Shown here: piece by piece, positions 35,558 through 43,914 of the stretch | Numbering within the stretch: position 1 is the first letter of the stretch | Layout: each line of letters begins with the position of its first letter | Assembly: GCA_905234625.1 (NCBI GenBank) | Contig: CAJOIC010000002.1 | Span: forward strand, 1 to 64,000 | Source of the DNA: an uncultured Oscillospiraceae bacterium | GTDB taxonomy: Bacteria; Bacillota; Clostridia; Oscillospirales; Oscillospiraceae | Length of the DNA: 64,000 nucleotides | Direction of reading: 5' to 3' | Made by a program: the position numbers and the translations under genes | Notes under the pieces: model-generated | Told to the model about the DNA's origin: nothing | Databases searched by the model: none | What the model saw: only the letters and a program-made list of their open reading frames with translations

Positions 35558-37363
35558 ATGCAGGCATTGATGCTGGCGGCCGGTATGGGCAAGCGCCTCG
35601 GCGCATATACGAACAACCAGACCAAGTGCATGGTGAAGGTGGGGGGCAGGACCCTCCTGGAGCACGCCGCGGACGCTCTGCGGGAGGCGGGGATCCGCAG
35701 GTTCGTGATCGTCGTGGGCTACGAAGGGGAGAAGCTGATGGCTTTTGCCCGGGAGAAGCTCGCGGATTTCGACCTGGAGTTCATCGTGAACGAGGACTAT
35801 GCCACCACCAACAATATCTACTCCCTGTACATGGCCAGGGAGCAGCTGGCGGCGGACGATACGGTCCTTCTGGAGTCCGATCTCATCTATGAGCCCCGGC
35901 TCATCCGCATGCTGCTGGAAACGGAGGCTCCCAACGTGGTGGCCGTGGCGAAGTACGAGCAGTGGATGGACGGCACCGTCACCCTGGTGGACGACGACGG
36001 CCTCATCCGGGAGTTCATCGAGAAGAAGGATTTCAGCTATGCCAGCGTCGACAAGTACTACAAGACGGTGAACGTCTATAAGCTCAGCCGCAGCTTCTGC
36101 GCGGAGCAGTACGTTCCCTTCCTGGAGGCATATATCCGCGCCTACGGGAAGAACCAGTACTATGAAATGGTCCTCAAAGCCCTGGCGCATCTGCCATTTG
36201 CGGGCCTGAAGGCCTTTGAGATGGGGGATATCAAGTGGTATGAGATCGACGATGTGCAGGATCTGGACATCGCCAACACCCTCTTTGCCCGGCAGGAGGA
36301 TCGGCTCCACGCCTATGAGCTGCATTTCGGCGGCTATTGGCGCTATGGGAACCTGAAGGACTTCTGCTACCTTGTGAATCCCTATTTTCCGCCGAAAAAG
36401 CTGCTGGATCAGATGATGTATTTCTATCCCACGCTGCTGACCCAGTACCCCTCCGGCATGAACACCCAGAAGCTCCTGGCGTCCAAGATGTTCGGGGTGA
36501 AGACGGACTATCTCCTGGTGGGGAACGGCGCCGCAGAGCTCATCAATACCCTGGGCAGGACCATGACCGGGAGGACGGCTCTTTCTATTCCGGCCTTCAA
36601 CGAGTATATCCGCTGCTTCCCGGACTGCGAGATCGTGTCTCTGTCCGGGGAGGCGCACGACTACCGCTTCGAAATGGATGAGCTGCGAGAGGCGGCCAGC
36701 ACCTGCGATAACCTTGTTCTCATCAATCCCGATAATCCCTCCGGCGCGTTCCTGGAAAGGGCTCAGCTCCTGGAGCTGGCGGACCTCTGCGCGGAGCACG
36801 GCACGAAGCTGGTGGTGGACGAGTCCTTCGCGGATTTCGCGGACCCGGCTGTGCGCTATACCCTTCTGGACGATGATATCCTGGAGAAATACCCGAACCT
36901 TCTTGTCATGAAGAGTATCAGCAAGTCCTACGGTGTGCCGGGGCTTCGCCTGGGGGTCTGCGCCTGCGCGGACACGGCCTGGACGGAGCGGCTGCGGAGG
37001 CTGCTGCCCATCTGGAACATCAACTCCTTCGCGGAGTATTTCTTCCAGATCTATGGGCTCTACGCAGGGCAGTACCAGGCGGCCTGCGACGCCATCGCCC
37101 TGCGTCGGGCGGAGATGACGGAGCGGCTGTCGAGATTTCCGTTCCTCACGCCCTATCCCTCCCAGGCAAACTACATTCTCTGCCGGGTGGACGGGATCGG
37201 CTCCAAGGAGCTGGCAGGCATTCTCCTGCGGGACGACGATCTCCTTATCAAGGATTTGTCCGAGAAAAACGGCTTCTCCGGCCGGAGCTTCATCCGGGTG
37301 GCCGTGCGGAACGAGGCGGATAACGAGGCCCTCTACCGGGCGCTGGAGAAGATCAGACTGTAA
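35558..37363 (+). CDS. Nucleotidyltransferase fused to a class I/II PLP aminotransferase
   Basis: A 601-residue fusion. Residues about 1-240 are a LicC/RmlA-like nucleotidyltransferase: the NTP loop LMLAAGMGKRLG (4-15), KCMVKVGGRTLLEH (27-40) and the metal Asp in LLESDLIY. Residues about 250-601 are a HisC/CobD-like aminotransferase with NPDNPSGAF and the PLP lysine in SISKSYGVPGLRLG. Cytidylyltransferase-aminotransferase fusions are known from phosphonate headgroup activation (PntC), but there the transaminase class differs and no phosphonate genes occur here. The product may be a CDP-activated amino-alcohol used by the glycerophosphotransferase two genes upstream (inference). Confidence 0.88.
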   Translation: MQALMLAAGMGKRLGAYTNNQTKCMVKVGGRTLLEHAADALREAGIRRFVIVVGYEGEKLMAFAREKLADFDLEFIVNEDYATTNNIYSLYMAREQLAADDTVLLESDLIYEPRLIRMLLETEAPNVVAVAKYEQWMDGTVTLVDDDGLIREFIEKKDFSYASVDKYYKTVNVYKLSRSFCAEQYVPFLEAYIRAYGKNQYYEMVLKALAHLPFAGLKAFEMGDIKWYEIDDVQDLDIANTLFARQEDRLHAYELHFGGYWRYGNLKDFCYLVNPYFPPKKLLDQMMYFYPTLLTQYPSGMNTQKLLASKMFGVKTDYLLVGNGAAELINTLGRTMTGRTALSIPAFNEYIRCFPDCEIVSLSGEAHDYRFEMDELREAASTCDNLVLINPDNPSGAFLERAQLLELADLCAEHGTKLVVDESFADFADPAVRYTLLDDDILEKYPNLLVMKSISKSYGVPGLRLGVCACADTAWTERLRRLLPIWNINSFAEYFFQIYGLYAGQYQAACDAIALRRAEMTERLSRFPFLTPYPSQANYILCRVDGIGSKELAGILLRDDDLLIKDLSEKNGFSGRSFIRVAVRNEADNEALYRALEKIRL

Positions 37364-37407
37364 GCAATACGGAAGATTTGCAAATCCTTCCGGCTGAACG
37401 ATTTGAC

Positions 37408-37436
37408 TTGATTAATGCCGGACGGGGTGTTATACT
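37408..37436 (+). promoter_or_regulatory. Promoter of the small membrane protein gene
   Basis: TTGATT (37408-37413), 17 bases, TATACT (37431-37436), 44 bases before the TTG start. A TTGACT at 37403 is too far from the -10 element (22 bases). Confidence 0.65.
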
Positions 37437-37480
37437 CAGTTAGATAACAAAACATTCAGAGAAGAAAGAAGGACAAAACC

Positions 37481-37819
37481 TTGAAAAAGCTACGTTTCGC
37501 GTTTTTCTTCACGGGAATGGCCGTGATGCTGATGATCCCTGCCGCCGCCTATGTGGATCCCTCCGTTACCTCCATGGCCATCCAGGCCATCGCAGGCGTC
37601 GTGGTAGCCGTGGCCGCCGTGGCGGGCGTCATGTGGAGCAAGGCCAAGAAGAAGGCCAAGCAGGTTCTGAACATCGACGAGAACGCCGGCAAGACCGTGG
37701 AGGACGAGGTCGTCGTTTTCGATGACGAGACCAAAGAGAAGCTTGGGGAAGTCAAGGAAGCCGTGGCCGAGGCCAAGGAAGCCATTGACGAGCTCAAGGA
37801 CACCGTCTCCGCAGAGTAA
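37481..37819 (+). CDS. Small membrane protein with AYVDPS motif and acidic coiled-coil tail
   Basis: A 112-residue protein starting at TTG (37481) after AGAAGGA. Two hydrophobic segments (about 5-23 and 33-50) flank AYVDPSVTS, followed by a basic KAKKKAK patch and an acidic, heptad-like tail (about 66-112). Small proteins with an AY(I/V)DPxTxS segment often occur beside sulfatase/LtaS-like and YidC-like genes in Clostridia, as I recall. Function unknown. It has its own promoter and a very strong terminator, suggesting separate, high expression. Confidence 0.8.
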   Translation: MKKLRFAFFFTGMAVMLMIPAAAYVDPSVTSMAIQAIAGVVVAVAAVAGVMWSKAKKKAKQVLNIDENAGKTVEDEVVVFDDETKEKLGEVKEAVAEAKEAIDELKDTVSAE

Positions 37820-37832
37820 GCATAGCCGCATA

Positions 37833-37878
37833 ACACGAAAACGCCCCGGAACGATAACGTTCCGGGGCGTTTTCGTGT
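37833..37878. terminator. Very strong bidirectional terminator
   Basis: A perfect 21-bp inverted repeat (37833-37853 with 37858-37878), 4-base loop, with AAAA/TTTT inside the stem ends. It separates the small membrane protein gene (+) from the aromatic operon (-). Confidence 0.93.
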
Positions 37879-37882
37879 GACC

Positions 37883-38320
37883 TCAGCTTTTTCCGTATTT
37901 ATCCAGCAGATAGTCGATGGCCATGATATAACCGTCGAAGCCGTAGCCCGCGTAGGTCTTCTCGCAGGCCATGCCGGCGTAGGAGATCTGGCGGAAGGCC
38001 TCCCGGGCGCTGATGTCTGACAGATGCACCTCCACCGCCGGGAGCGCCACGGCCTTGAGGGCGTCCAGAATGGCGACGCTGGTGTGGGTATAGGCCGCGG
38101 GGTTTATGACAATGGCGTCCACGACCCGGTAGGCGGACTGGATCATATCCACCAGCACCCCCTCGTGGTTCGACTGGAAGATCTCGCACTCCACGTTCCG
38201 GGCGTCACAGGCGGCGCGGATGGTGTCCTCCAGGGCGGCATAGGTCTGCCTGCCGTAGATATCCGGCTCGCGGATGCCGAGCATGTTGAGGTTGGGGCCG
38301 TTCAAAAACAGGATCTTCAT
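37883..38320 (-). CDS. aroQ: Type II 3-dehydroquinate dehydratase
   Basis: Dodecameric type II enzyme converting 3-dehydroquinate to 3-dehydroshikimate in the shikimate pathway. 145 residues from the ATG at 38320, 7 bases after GGGAGG. Motifs: FLNGPNLNMLGIREPDIYG (active-site Tyr), FQSNHEGVLVD (catalytic loop), NPAAYTHTSVAI (His) and VHLSDISARE. It is the last gene of the operon and overlaps the aroEK stop (ATGA). Confidence 0.96.
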   Translation of the reverse strand: MKILFLNGPNLNMLGIREPDIYGRQTYAALEDTIRAACDARNVECEIFQSNHEGVLVDMIQSAYRVVDAIVINPAAYTHTSVAILDALKAVALPAVEVHLSDISAREAFRQISYAGMACEKTYAGYGFDGYIMAIDYLLDKYGKS

Positions 38321-39540
38321 CGGATCGCCTCCCATATTTTCGTTACTGTGTGATAGATGACCTCATCGCTGTCGACGGTGATGTCGGCAAAGGCGGCGTA
38401 TTTGTCCTTTCGCTGTTCGTACAGGGTCTCCGGGGCGTTCCGCTGAGAGAGGGGCCGTCCCGCCGTGGGCAGGTTCTTCAGATCCCGCCGCAGCCATACG
38501 ATGACGCCGTTCTGATGGAGCAGGGGGTAGTTTTCCTGCCGGGTGACACAGCCGCCCCCGGTGGCTATGATGGCGCCGGAGCCCATACCCAGGCGGGACA
38601 GCACGGCGGTCTCCCGGCGGCGGAAGCCCTCCTCGCCCTCAGACGCGAAGATCTCCGGGATGGTCATGCCCGCCTCCTCCGCCAGCACCGTATCGGCGTC
38701 GATGAAGGGCCTGCCCAGCTTCCGCGCCAGACGGCGGCCCACGGTGGATTTGCCGCAGCCGGGCATGCCGATGAGGATGATGTTCCGCATCTGCCGCTCC
38801 AGGATGTCCGCGATCTCACGCACCCGGCTGTCAGGGATGGCGGTTTTTGCGAACTGCTCCGCGCTCCTGCGTGCCTGAGCCACCAGCATGATGAGACCGC
38901 CCGCGTGGGGGATGCCCCGGGCTTCCGCGTCCAGGAGGAGCTTCGTGCGGGCTGGATTATACACCACGTCCAGCACCGCCTCGCAGGCGGGAAAACGGTC
39001 CAGCTCCGCGGGAGATACCCCCGTGTTAGGGTACATGCCCAGGGGCGTGGCGTTCACCAGTATGCTGGCGTCGGCGTGCCTGTCGAGATTGTCATAGTTG
39101 TCGGCCCCGGAGCGGGATATGTTCACGATGGGGTCCGCCCCCAGGTCCCGCAGCGCCGCGATCACGGCCAGGGACGCGCCGCCGGAGCCGAAGACCAGGG
39201 CCTTCTTTCCTGACACGGGGACGCCGCACTGCTCCGTCATGGCGACGAAACCCGCGTAATCGGTGTTGTCCCCGAACCAGCCGGAGGGCGTCTTCACCAG
39301 GGTGTTCACGCTGCCGATGGCCCGGGCCGCGTCCGACAGAGCCGTGCAGAAGGGGACCACCGTCTTTTTGTAAGGGATCGTCACGTTCATCCCGGCAAGG
39401 TCCGTTTCCGCCAGGAACTCCGCCACCTGCTCCGGCTCCTTTTCGATGAGGGCGTAGTCGTATCCGCACAGGAGGGTATGTATCTGCGGGGACCAGGAAT
39501 GGCCCAGCTTCTGCCCGAGAAGTCCGAACTTATCCGCCAT
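38317..39540 (-). CDS. aroEK: Shikimate dehydrogenase-shikimate kinase fusion (AroE-AroK)
   Basis: A 407-residue fusion that reduces 3-dehydroshikimate to shikimate and phosphorylates it. The AroE part (1-about 248) has FGLLGQKLGHSWSPQIH, NVTIPYKK (catalytic Lys), FGDNTDYAGF and the NADP loop VFGSGGAS. The kinase (from 251) has the Walker A loop GMPGCGKST, the substrate residues FIDAD, and EGEEGFRRRE then ATGGG. Order within the operon is CM-aroEK-aroQ, with overlaps on both sides. The fusion also occurs in other Clostridia. Confidence 0.95.
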   Translation of the reverse strand: MADKFGLLGQKLGHSWSPQIHTLLCGYDYALIEKEPEQVAEFLAETDLAGMNVTIPYKKTVVPFCTALSDAARAIGSVNTLVKTPSGWFGDNTDYAGFVAMTEQCGVPVSGKKALVFGSGGASLAVIAALRDLGADPIVNISRSGADNYDNLDRHADASILVNATPLGMYPNTGVSPAELDRFPACEAVLDVVYNPARTKLLLDAEARGIPHAGGLIMLVAQARRSAEQFAKTAIPDSRVREIADILERQMRNIILIGMPGCGKSTVGRRLARKLGRPFIDADTVLAEEAGMTIPEIFASEGEEGFRRRETAVLSRLGMGSGAIIATGGGCVTRQENYPLLHQNGVIVWLRRDLKNLPTAGRPLSQRNAPETLYEQRKDKYAAFADITVDSDEVIYHTVTKIWEAIR

Positions 39541-39808
39541 GACGATCCTCCATGCACCGCGCCTGATGGCTGCGGCTGGCAGCCAGTATGGCGGTGAAAA
39601 CGTCCGCGATGAGGTCCGCGGTCTCTTTCCGGCATTGGGACCGGACGGCGTCCAGCTTCACCTGCTCCCGGGCCGTGTCCAGGATGGCAAGGCCCGCGTC
39701 CTGCTTGTAGGCCGCGATGCCCGCAGCCACGTCCATGCGCGCCTCCAGAAGGGCGATGATCTCCCGATCCAGCGCGTCGATACGTTCGCGGTATTCCGTC
39801 AACTCCAT
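39530..39808 (-). CDS. AroQ-class chorismate mutase, stand-alone
   Basis: A 92-residue helical protein converting chorismate to prephenate. The signature is in YRERIDALDREIIALLEARM (Arg, Asp and Glu spacing) followed by the Lys of AAYKQDAG and EQVKLDAVR. The length equals a single chorismate mutase domain, so it is not fused to prephenate dehydratase or dehydrogenase. It overlaps aroC by 10 bases and aroEK by 11 bases. Confidence 0.9.
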   Translation of the reverse strand: MELTEYRERIDALDREIIALLEARMDVAAGIAAYKQDAGLAILDTAREQVKLDAVRSQCRKETADLIADVFTAILAASRSHQARCMEDRHGG

Positions 39809-40809
39809 GCTTTTCCCTCCAGCAGCGCGTCGTATAGGGCGCAGGCGGCGGCGGCCTCCACCACGGGCACCGCCCGGGGGACGATGCAGGGGTCATGGCG
39901 ACCCCTGACGGTGAGCCTTACGTTCTTGCCGGTCGTGAGATCGACGCTGTCCTGCTCTAGACCGATCGACGGCGTGGGCTTGAACGCAGCGCGGAAGACG
40001 ATGGGAGCGCCGGTGGTAATGCCGCCCAGGATGCCTCCGGCGTTGTTCGTTCGGACCCGGACGCGGCCGTTTTCATCATAATAATACGGGTCATTGTTCT
40101 CGCTGCCGCGCATTCCGGCGGCGGCAAAGCCCGCGCCGAACTCCACGCCCTTCACGGCGGGGATGCCGAAAACAGCCTGGGCGATGCGATTTTCCATGCC
40201 GCCGAACATGGGCTCGCCGAGCCCCGCCGGCATACCCTCGCAGACGCATTCGACGACGCCGCCCACGGAGTCGCCCGTGTCCTTGGCCCTCTGCATAGCT
40301 TCGGTCATCTTGACGCTGTCCGTTTCGCCTCCGATGGCGGCGATCCGCGCCCGGACGGTGATGCCCTCCTGTTCCAGAAGCTGCAGGGCGAGGCCTCCGG
40401 CGATGCACAGCGGCGCTGTGAGACGCCCGGAGAACTGACCGCCTCCGGCCACGTCCCGGGCGTTTCCGTACTTTACCCATGCGGGGTAGTCCGCGTGTCC
40501 CGGACGGGGCACCCGGCGCAGCTCGTCATAGTCGGCAGAGCGGGTGTTTGTGTTTTGGATGACGGCAGTCAGGGGAGCGCCGCAGGTGACGCCGTCCGCG
40601 AGACCTGAAAGGATCTCCGGGGTGTCCGCCTCCTTCCGTGTGGTGGAGAAGGGGCCGTTTCCCGGCGCCCGTCGGGCCAGGAACGCCGTCAGCTTCTCCA
40701 TATCAGGCGCAAAGCCGGCGGGCAGGCCCTCAACGGTGACGCCGATGGCGGGGGCGTGGGATTGGCCCCAAATGGTGAAGCGGTACAGGCTGCCGAATGA
40801 ATTACCCAT
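39799..40809 (-). CDS. aroC: Chorismate synthase
   Basis: AroC eliminates phosphate from EPSP to give chorismate with reduced FMN. The 336-residue protein has GNSFGSLYRFTIWGQSHAPAIG split at residues 2-23, with the catalytic His in GQSHAPA, RRAPGNGPFSTTRKEAD and GGQFSGRLTAP. It is somewhat shorter than the usual 350-390 residues because of a short C-terminus, with no motif lost. It overlaps the aroA stop by one base (TAATG). Confidence 0.95.
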   Translation of the reverse strand: MGNSFGSLYRFTIWGQSHAPAIGVTVEGLPAGFAPDMEKLTAFLARRAPGNGPFSTTRKEADTPEILSGLADGVTCGAPLTAVIQNTNTRSADYDELRRVPRPGHADYPAWVKYGNARDVAGGGQFSGRLTAPLCIAGGLALQLLEQEGITVRARIAAIGGETDSVKMTEAMQRAKDTGDSVGGVVECVCEGMPAGLGEPMFGGMENRIAQAVFGIPAVKGVEFGAGFAAAGMRGSENNDPYYYDENGRVRVRTNNAGGILGGITTGAPIVFRAAFKPTPSIGLEQDSVDLTTGKNVRLTVRGRHDPCIVPRAVPVVEAAAACALYDALLEGKAWS

Positions 40810-42032
40810 TACTTGTCCTCCAGGATGACGTTTCCGCCGAGACGCTTGTAGTCGTCCCAGAACGCGGGATAGGATTTGTTTACCGCCTCTGCGCCGTGCA
40901 GGATCACGGGAGCATCGCAGGCCAGCGCGGCTACGGCGGCGCTCATGGCGATACGGTGATCGTTGACGCTGGAGACCTCGCCTCCCGAAAGCCGGGAGAC
41001 GCCGGTGACGGTGAGCCCGTCCGGCAGCTCTTCGACCCTGCCGCCCAGGGCGGAGATCAGCGCTGCGGTGGAGGCGAGGCGGTCGCTCTCCTTGATGCGC
41101 AGGCGCTCGGCGTTCATGAAGCGGGTGACGCCGGGACTGACGGACGCCAGCACCGCCAGGACCGGCACAAGGTCCGGGATATCCCGACAGTCCACAGCGG
41201 CGCTGCCGGCGGCGATGCGAAGGGAGACGCGCTCCACGGCCTTGTCCCCCTGGGGAGAATCGGGATCAAGGCCGGTGATGCTCAGGGTACCGCCCAGGAT
41301 GCGGTCCGCGCAAATCCAGAAGGCGGCGTTGGACCAGTCGCCCTCCACACGGGTCTCCCCGGGGGAGACATACCGCTGTCCTGCCGGGAGGGTATAGACC
41401 CCGTCCGAGAGAGCGGCCTCCACGCTGAAGGCTCTCAGTGCCTTGACGGTCATGTCCAGGTAGGCCGTGGATTCTGCTGCGCCGGTGAGGCGGATGCGGC
41501 TCTCGGAGCCCAGGAGCGGCAGCGCGAAGAGCAGGCCGCTGATGAACTGGGAGGAGATGTTTGCCGCCATGGTATAGTCCCCGGCGGAAAGGGCGCCCGC
41601 CTTCACGCGGATGGTGTCCTCCGTGGGGCGGGACATCACGGCGCCGTGGCGCTCAAGCTCCTCCCAGAGGGGGGACAGGGGGCGCTCCGGCAGCCGTCCG
41701 TGCATGACAATGGTGGTATCGACGCCCAGCGCACAGACCACCGGCAGCAGAAAACGCAGTGTAGAGCCGGATTCGCCGCAGTCGATGACGGCGGCGGCAG
41801 GCCTTTCCCGGATGGGGTCCACGGTGAACATGCCGTCCCCATAGGATATGTCCGCACCCAGGGCCCGCATGCAGGCGGCGGTGGCCTCGATATCGGCGGA
41901 GAGAGTGGCGCAGCGGACGCGGGTCGTCCGGTCCGACAATGCCGCGCAGATCAGGAGCCGATGCGCTTGGCTCTTGGAGGCGATGGCCTCGATCTCTCCG
42001 GAAAGGGTCGAAGGATGGATCGTTGCTCTCAT
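40809..42032 (-). CDS. aroA: 3-phosphoshikimate 1-carboxyvinyltransferase (EPSP synthase)
   Basis: AroA joins shikimate-3-phosphate and phosphoenolpyruvate. 407 residues from the ATG at 42032. Motifs: SKSQAHRLLICAAL (substrate Lys/Ser), DCGESGSTLRFLLPV (the LxxGNxGTxxR region, here with ES for the usual NAG/NS), RIKESDRL and NDHRIAMSAAVAAL. Short for a bacterial EPSPS (about 425-440) but complete. It overlaps the aroB stop by 3 bases. Confidence 0.95.
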   Translation of the reverse strand: MRATIHPSTLSGEIEAIASKSQAHRLLICAALSDRTTRVRCATLSADIEATAACMRALGADISYGDGMFTVDPIRERPAAAVIDCGESGSTLRFLLPVVCALGVDTTIVMHGRLPERPLSPLWEELERHGAVMSRPTEDTIRVKAGALSAGDYTMAANISSQFISGLLFALPLLGSESRIRLTGAAESTAYLDMTVKALRAFSVEAALSDGVYTLPAGQRYVSPGETRVEGDWSNAAFWICADRILGGTLSITGLDPDSPQGDKAVERVSLRIAAGSAAVDCRDIPDLVPVLAVLASVSPGVTRFMNAERLRIKESDRLASTAALISALGGRVEELPDGLTVTGVSRLSGGEVSSVNDHRIAMSAAVAALACDAPVILHGAEAVNKSYPAFWDDYKRLGGNVILEDK

Positions 42033-43084
42033 AGGCCGCTCTCCATGAAGATCCGCAGCGCCGCTTCGTCCATGGGGCGGATGGAGCAATGGCCGATCCT
42101 CTCGGGGACGATGACGTTTACCGTGCCGCCGGAGCGCTTTTTGTCCGACAGCATGACGGGCAGGAGAGTGTCGATGGATAGCTCTGTGCGGGTGGGAAGC
42201 CCCAGCTTTTCCAGCAGAGCCTCCACGGCCCCCGGAAGGAAATCGCCGCAGATCCCGGCTTTAGCGGCGGCACGGCATACGGTGGCGGTGCCGATGGCGA
42301 CGGATTTTCCGTGGGAGAGAGAAAAATCGGAGCAGGCCTCTACCGCGTGGCCCAGGGTGTGCCCCAGGTTCAGAAGTCCCCGCTTTCCCGTGTCGAACTC
42401 GTCCGCAGCCACGATGTCCCGCTTGTGCTGGACGCAGCGGGCGATGACCGTCTCCGGGTCGAAGGCTTTCCCCGCGTGATACAGGGTGGAAAACAGGGCG
42501 GGATCGAAGAGGATGGCGGTCTTTGCCGCCTCCGCGCAGCCGTCTGCGAAAACAACCTCCGGCAGGGTCGCCAGGGAGTCCGTGTCACACAGGACACAGC
42601 GGGGCTGCCAGAAGGCGCCCATGAGGTTCTTCCCGGCGGGCAGGTCCACGGCGGTCTTGCCGCCCACGGAGGAATCCACCGCCGCAAGAAGCGTGGTGGG
42701 GCATTGGATATAGGCGATGCCCCGCATATACACCGCCGCGGCAAAGCCTGTCAGATCTCCCACCATGCCGCCCCCCAGGGCCGCGAGGGCGTCGGAGCGG
42801 GTCATGTGCTTCTCGGTGAGGAAATTCAGGAGGGCCACGAGACTGCCGGTATTTTTCGAGGCCTCTCCGTGGGGGACTACATAGGTCTCCACGTCAAAGC
42901 CCGCGTCCGACAGGGCCCTGACGGCTGTCTGACCGTGGAGGGGGAAGACGGTGTCGTCCGAGACGACGGTCACGGTCTTGGCCTTGGGCACCAACGTCCT
43001 CATTCGCTCGCCCAAAAGGGAGAGAGCGCCGCTTCCGATCTCCACCCGGTAGGGGGTGGAGGCGGACACTTCGATGACCTTCAT
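42029..43084 (-). CDS. aroB: 3-dehydroquinate synthase
   Basis: AroB cyclises DAHP to 3-dehydroquinate using NAD and a divalent metal. 351 residues from 43084. Visible: NAD loop region DDTVFPLHG, GGGMVGDLTGFAAAVYMRGI, the metal-binding NLGHTLGHAVE with two His, and SLSHGKSVAIG with the third. It overlaps the tyrA stop by 4 bases. The frame is open upstream, but that extension is Arg-rich non-coding sequence. Confidence 0.95.
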   Translation of the reverse strand: MKVIEVSASTPYRVEIGSGALSLLGERMRTLVPKAKTVTVVSDDTVFPLHGQTAVRALSDAGFDVETYVVPHGEASKNTGSLVALLNFLTEKHMTRSDALAALGGGMVGDLTGFAAAVYMRGIAYIQCPTTLLAAVDSSVGGKTAVDLPAGKNLMGAFWQPRCVLCDTDSLATLPEVVFADGCAEAAKTAILFDPALFSTLYHAGKAFDPETVIARCVQHKRDIVAADEFDTGKRGLLNLGHTLGHAVEACSDFSLSHGKSVAIGTATVCRAAAKAGICGDFLPGAVEALLEKLGLPTRTELSIDTLLPVMLSDKKRSGGTVNVIVPERIGHCSIRPMDEAALRIFMESGL

Positions 43085-43914
43085 CCGTCGATCTCCTCCT
43101 TTCTGAGCTTGCCCTCCTGCAGGAGCTCCCGGAGGGCGGGGCGGTCGTCGTCCGCGATGGCGTCGCGGTATTTCGTGAGGTTTTCTATGATGATATCCAT
43201 TTCGCCGAGCATGTTCTCCCGGTTCTGGAGTATGAGCTCCGCCCACATGTCGGCGTTCAGCCAGGCGACCCGGGTCATGTCCCGGTAGCTCCCGGCTGAG
43301 AAGCCCTTGTGTCATCCGGCGGTGGGGCTTTTGATGTAGGCGTTTGACACCACGTGGGCCAGCTGAGAGGTGAAGGCGATCATCTCGTCGTGAGCCTCTG
43401 CGGTTGTGACGCTGAAGCGTCCGAAGCCGCAAGGCTTCAAGAGGCGCTTAATGCGGGCCAAAAGCTCGATATCGTCGTACACCGGCGGCACGATGACCAT
43501 GGGGGCCCGGTCGAAGAGCGTGGCCTTGGCGTATTTGAGGCCGGAAAACTGAGTGCCTGCCATGGGATGCCCGCCCACGAAAGTGAAGCCGTGCTCCTTC
43601 GCCATGGCAAAGCCGATGTCACAGATCTCCTTTTTCGTGCCGCCGCAGTCCATGACGATGCCGGTCTTGGAGAAATCGTCCGCGTGCGCTCGGAGATAGT
43701 CGATGCAGGTCTCGGGATAGGACGCCAGCAGGACGAGCTCGCAGTCCCTGAGTTTGACCGGGGTGAGGATCCCGTCGATATATCCGGCGAGAAGGGCGAA
43801 ATCCGCCGTTGCTTCGGTTCTGGCGCAGCCCAGAACGGTGACGGACTCGTCCCGGTGGAAGGCCATGGCCAGGGAGCCTCCGATGAGGCCGAGGCCGACG
43901 ATGCCGACGGTCAT
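43081..43914 (-). pseudogene. tyrA: Prephenate dehydrogenase tyrA interrupted by an in-frame TGA
   Basis: TyrA oxidatively decarboxylates prephenate to 4-hydroxyphenylpyruvate for tyrosine synthesis. From the ATG at 43914 the frame gives the Rossmann loop VGLGLIGGSLAM (about 6-17), DCGGTKKEI, GGHPMAGTQFSG, and FTSQLAHVVSNAYIKSPTAG. A TGA (43314-43312, codon 201) follows. The same frame continues for 76 codons with typical family sequence: HKGFSAGSYRDMTRVAWLN and a helical C-terminus. Homologues run straight through here, so the stop is a point nonsense change (a CGA to TGA transition fits) or an unusual recoding. The truncated 200-residue product would lack part of the dimerising helical domain. 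Confidence 0.85.

Noticed and set aside
32507-36799. A frame of more than 1,400 codons on the minus strand opposite the YidC-fusion cluster
   Set aside because: Same shadow pattern; the plus-strand genes have domains, ribosome sites and tight spacing.
43260-43314. Selenocysteine insertion at the tyrA TGA
   Set aside because: The bases after the TGA form only short stems without a clear bacterial SECIS apical loop, and selenocysteine is not known in TyrA. A nonsense change is simpler.
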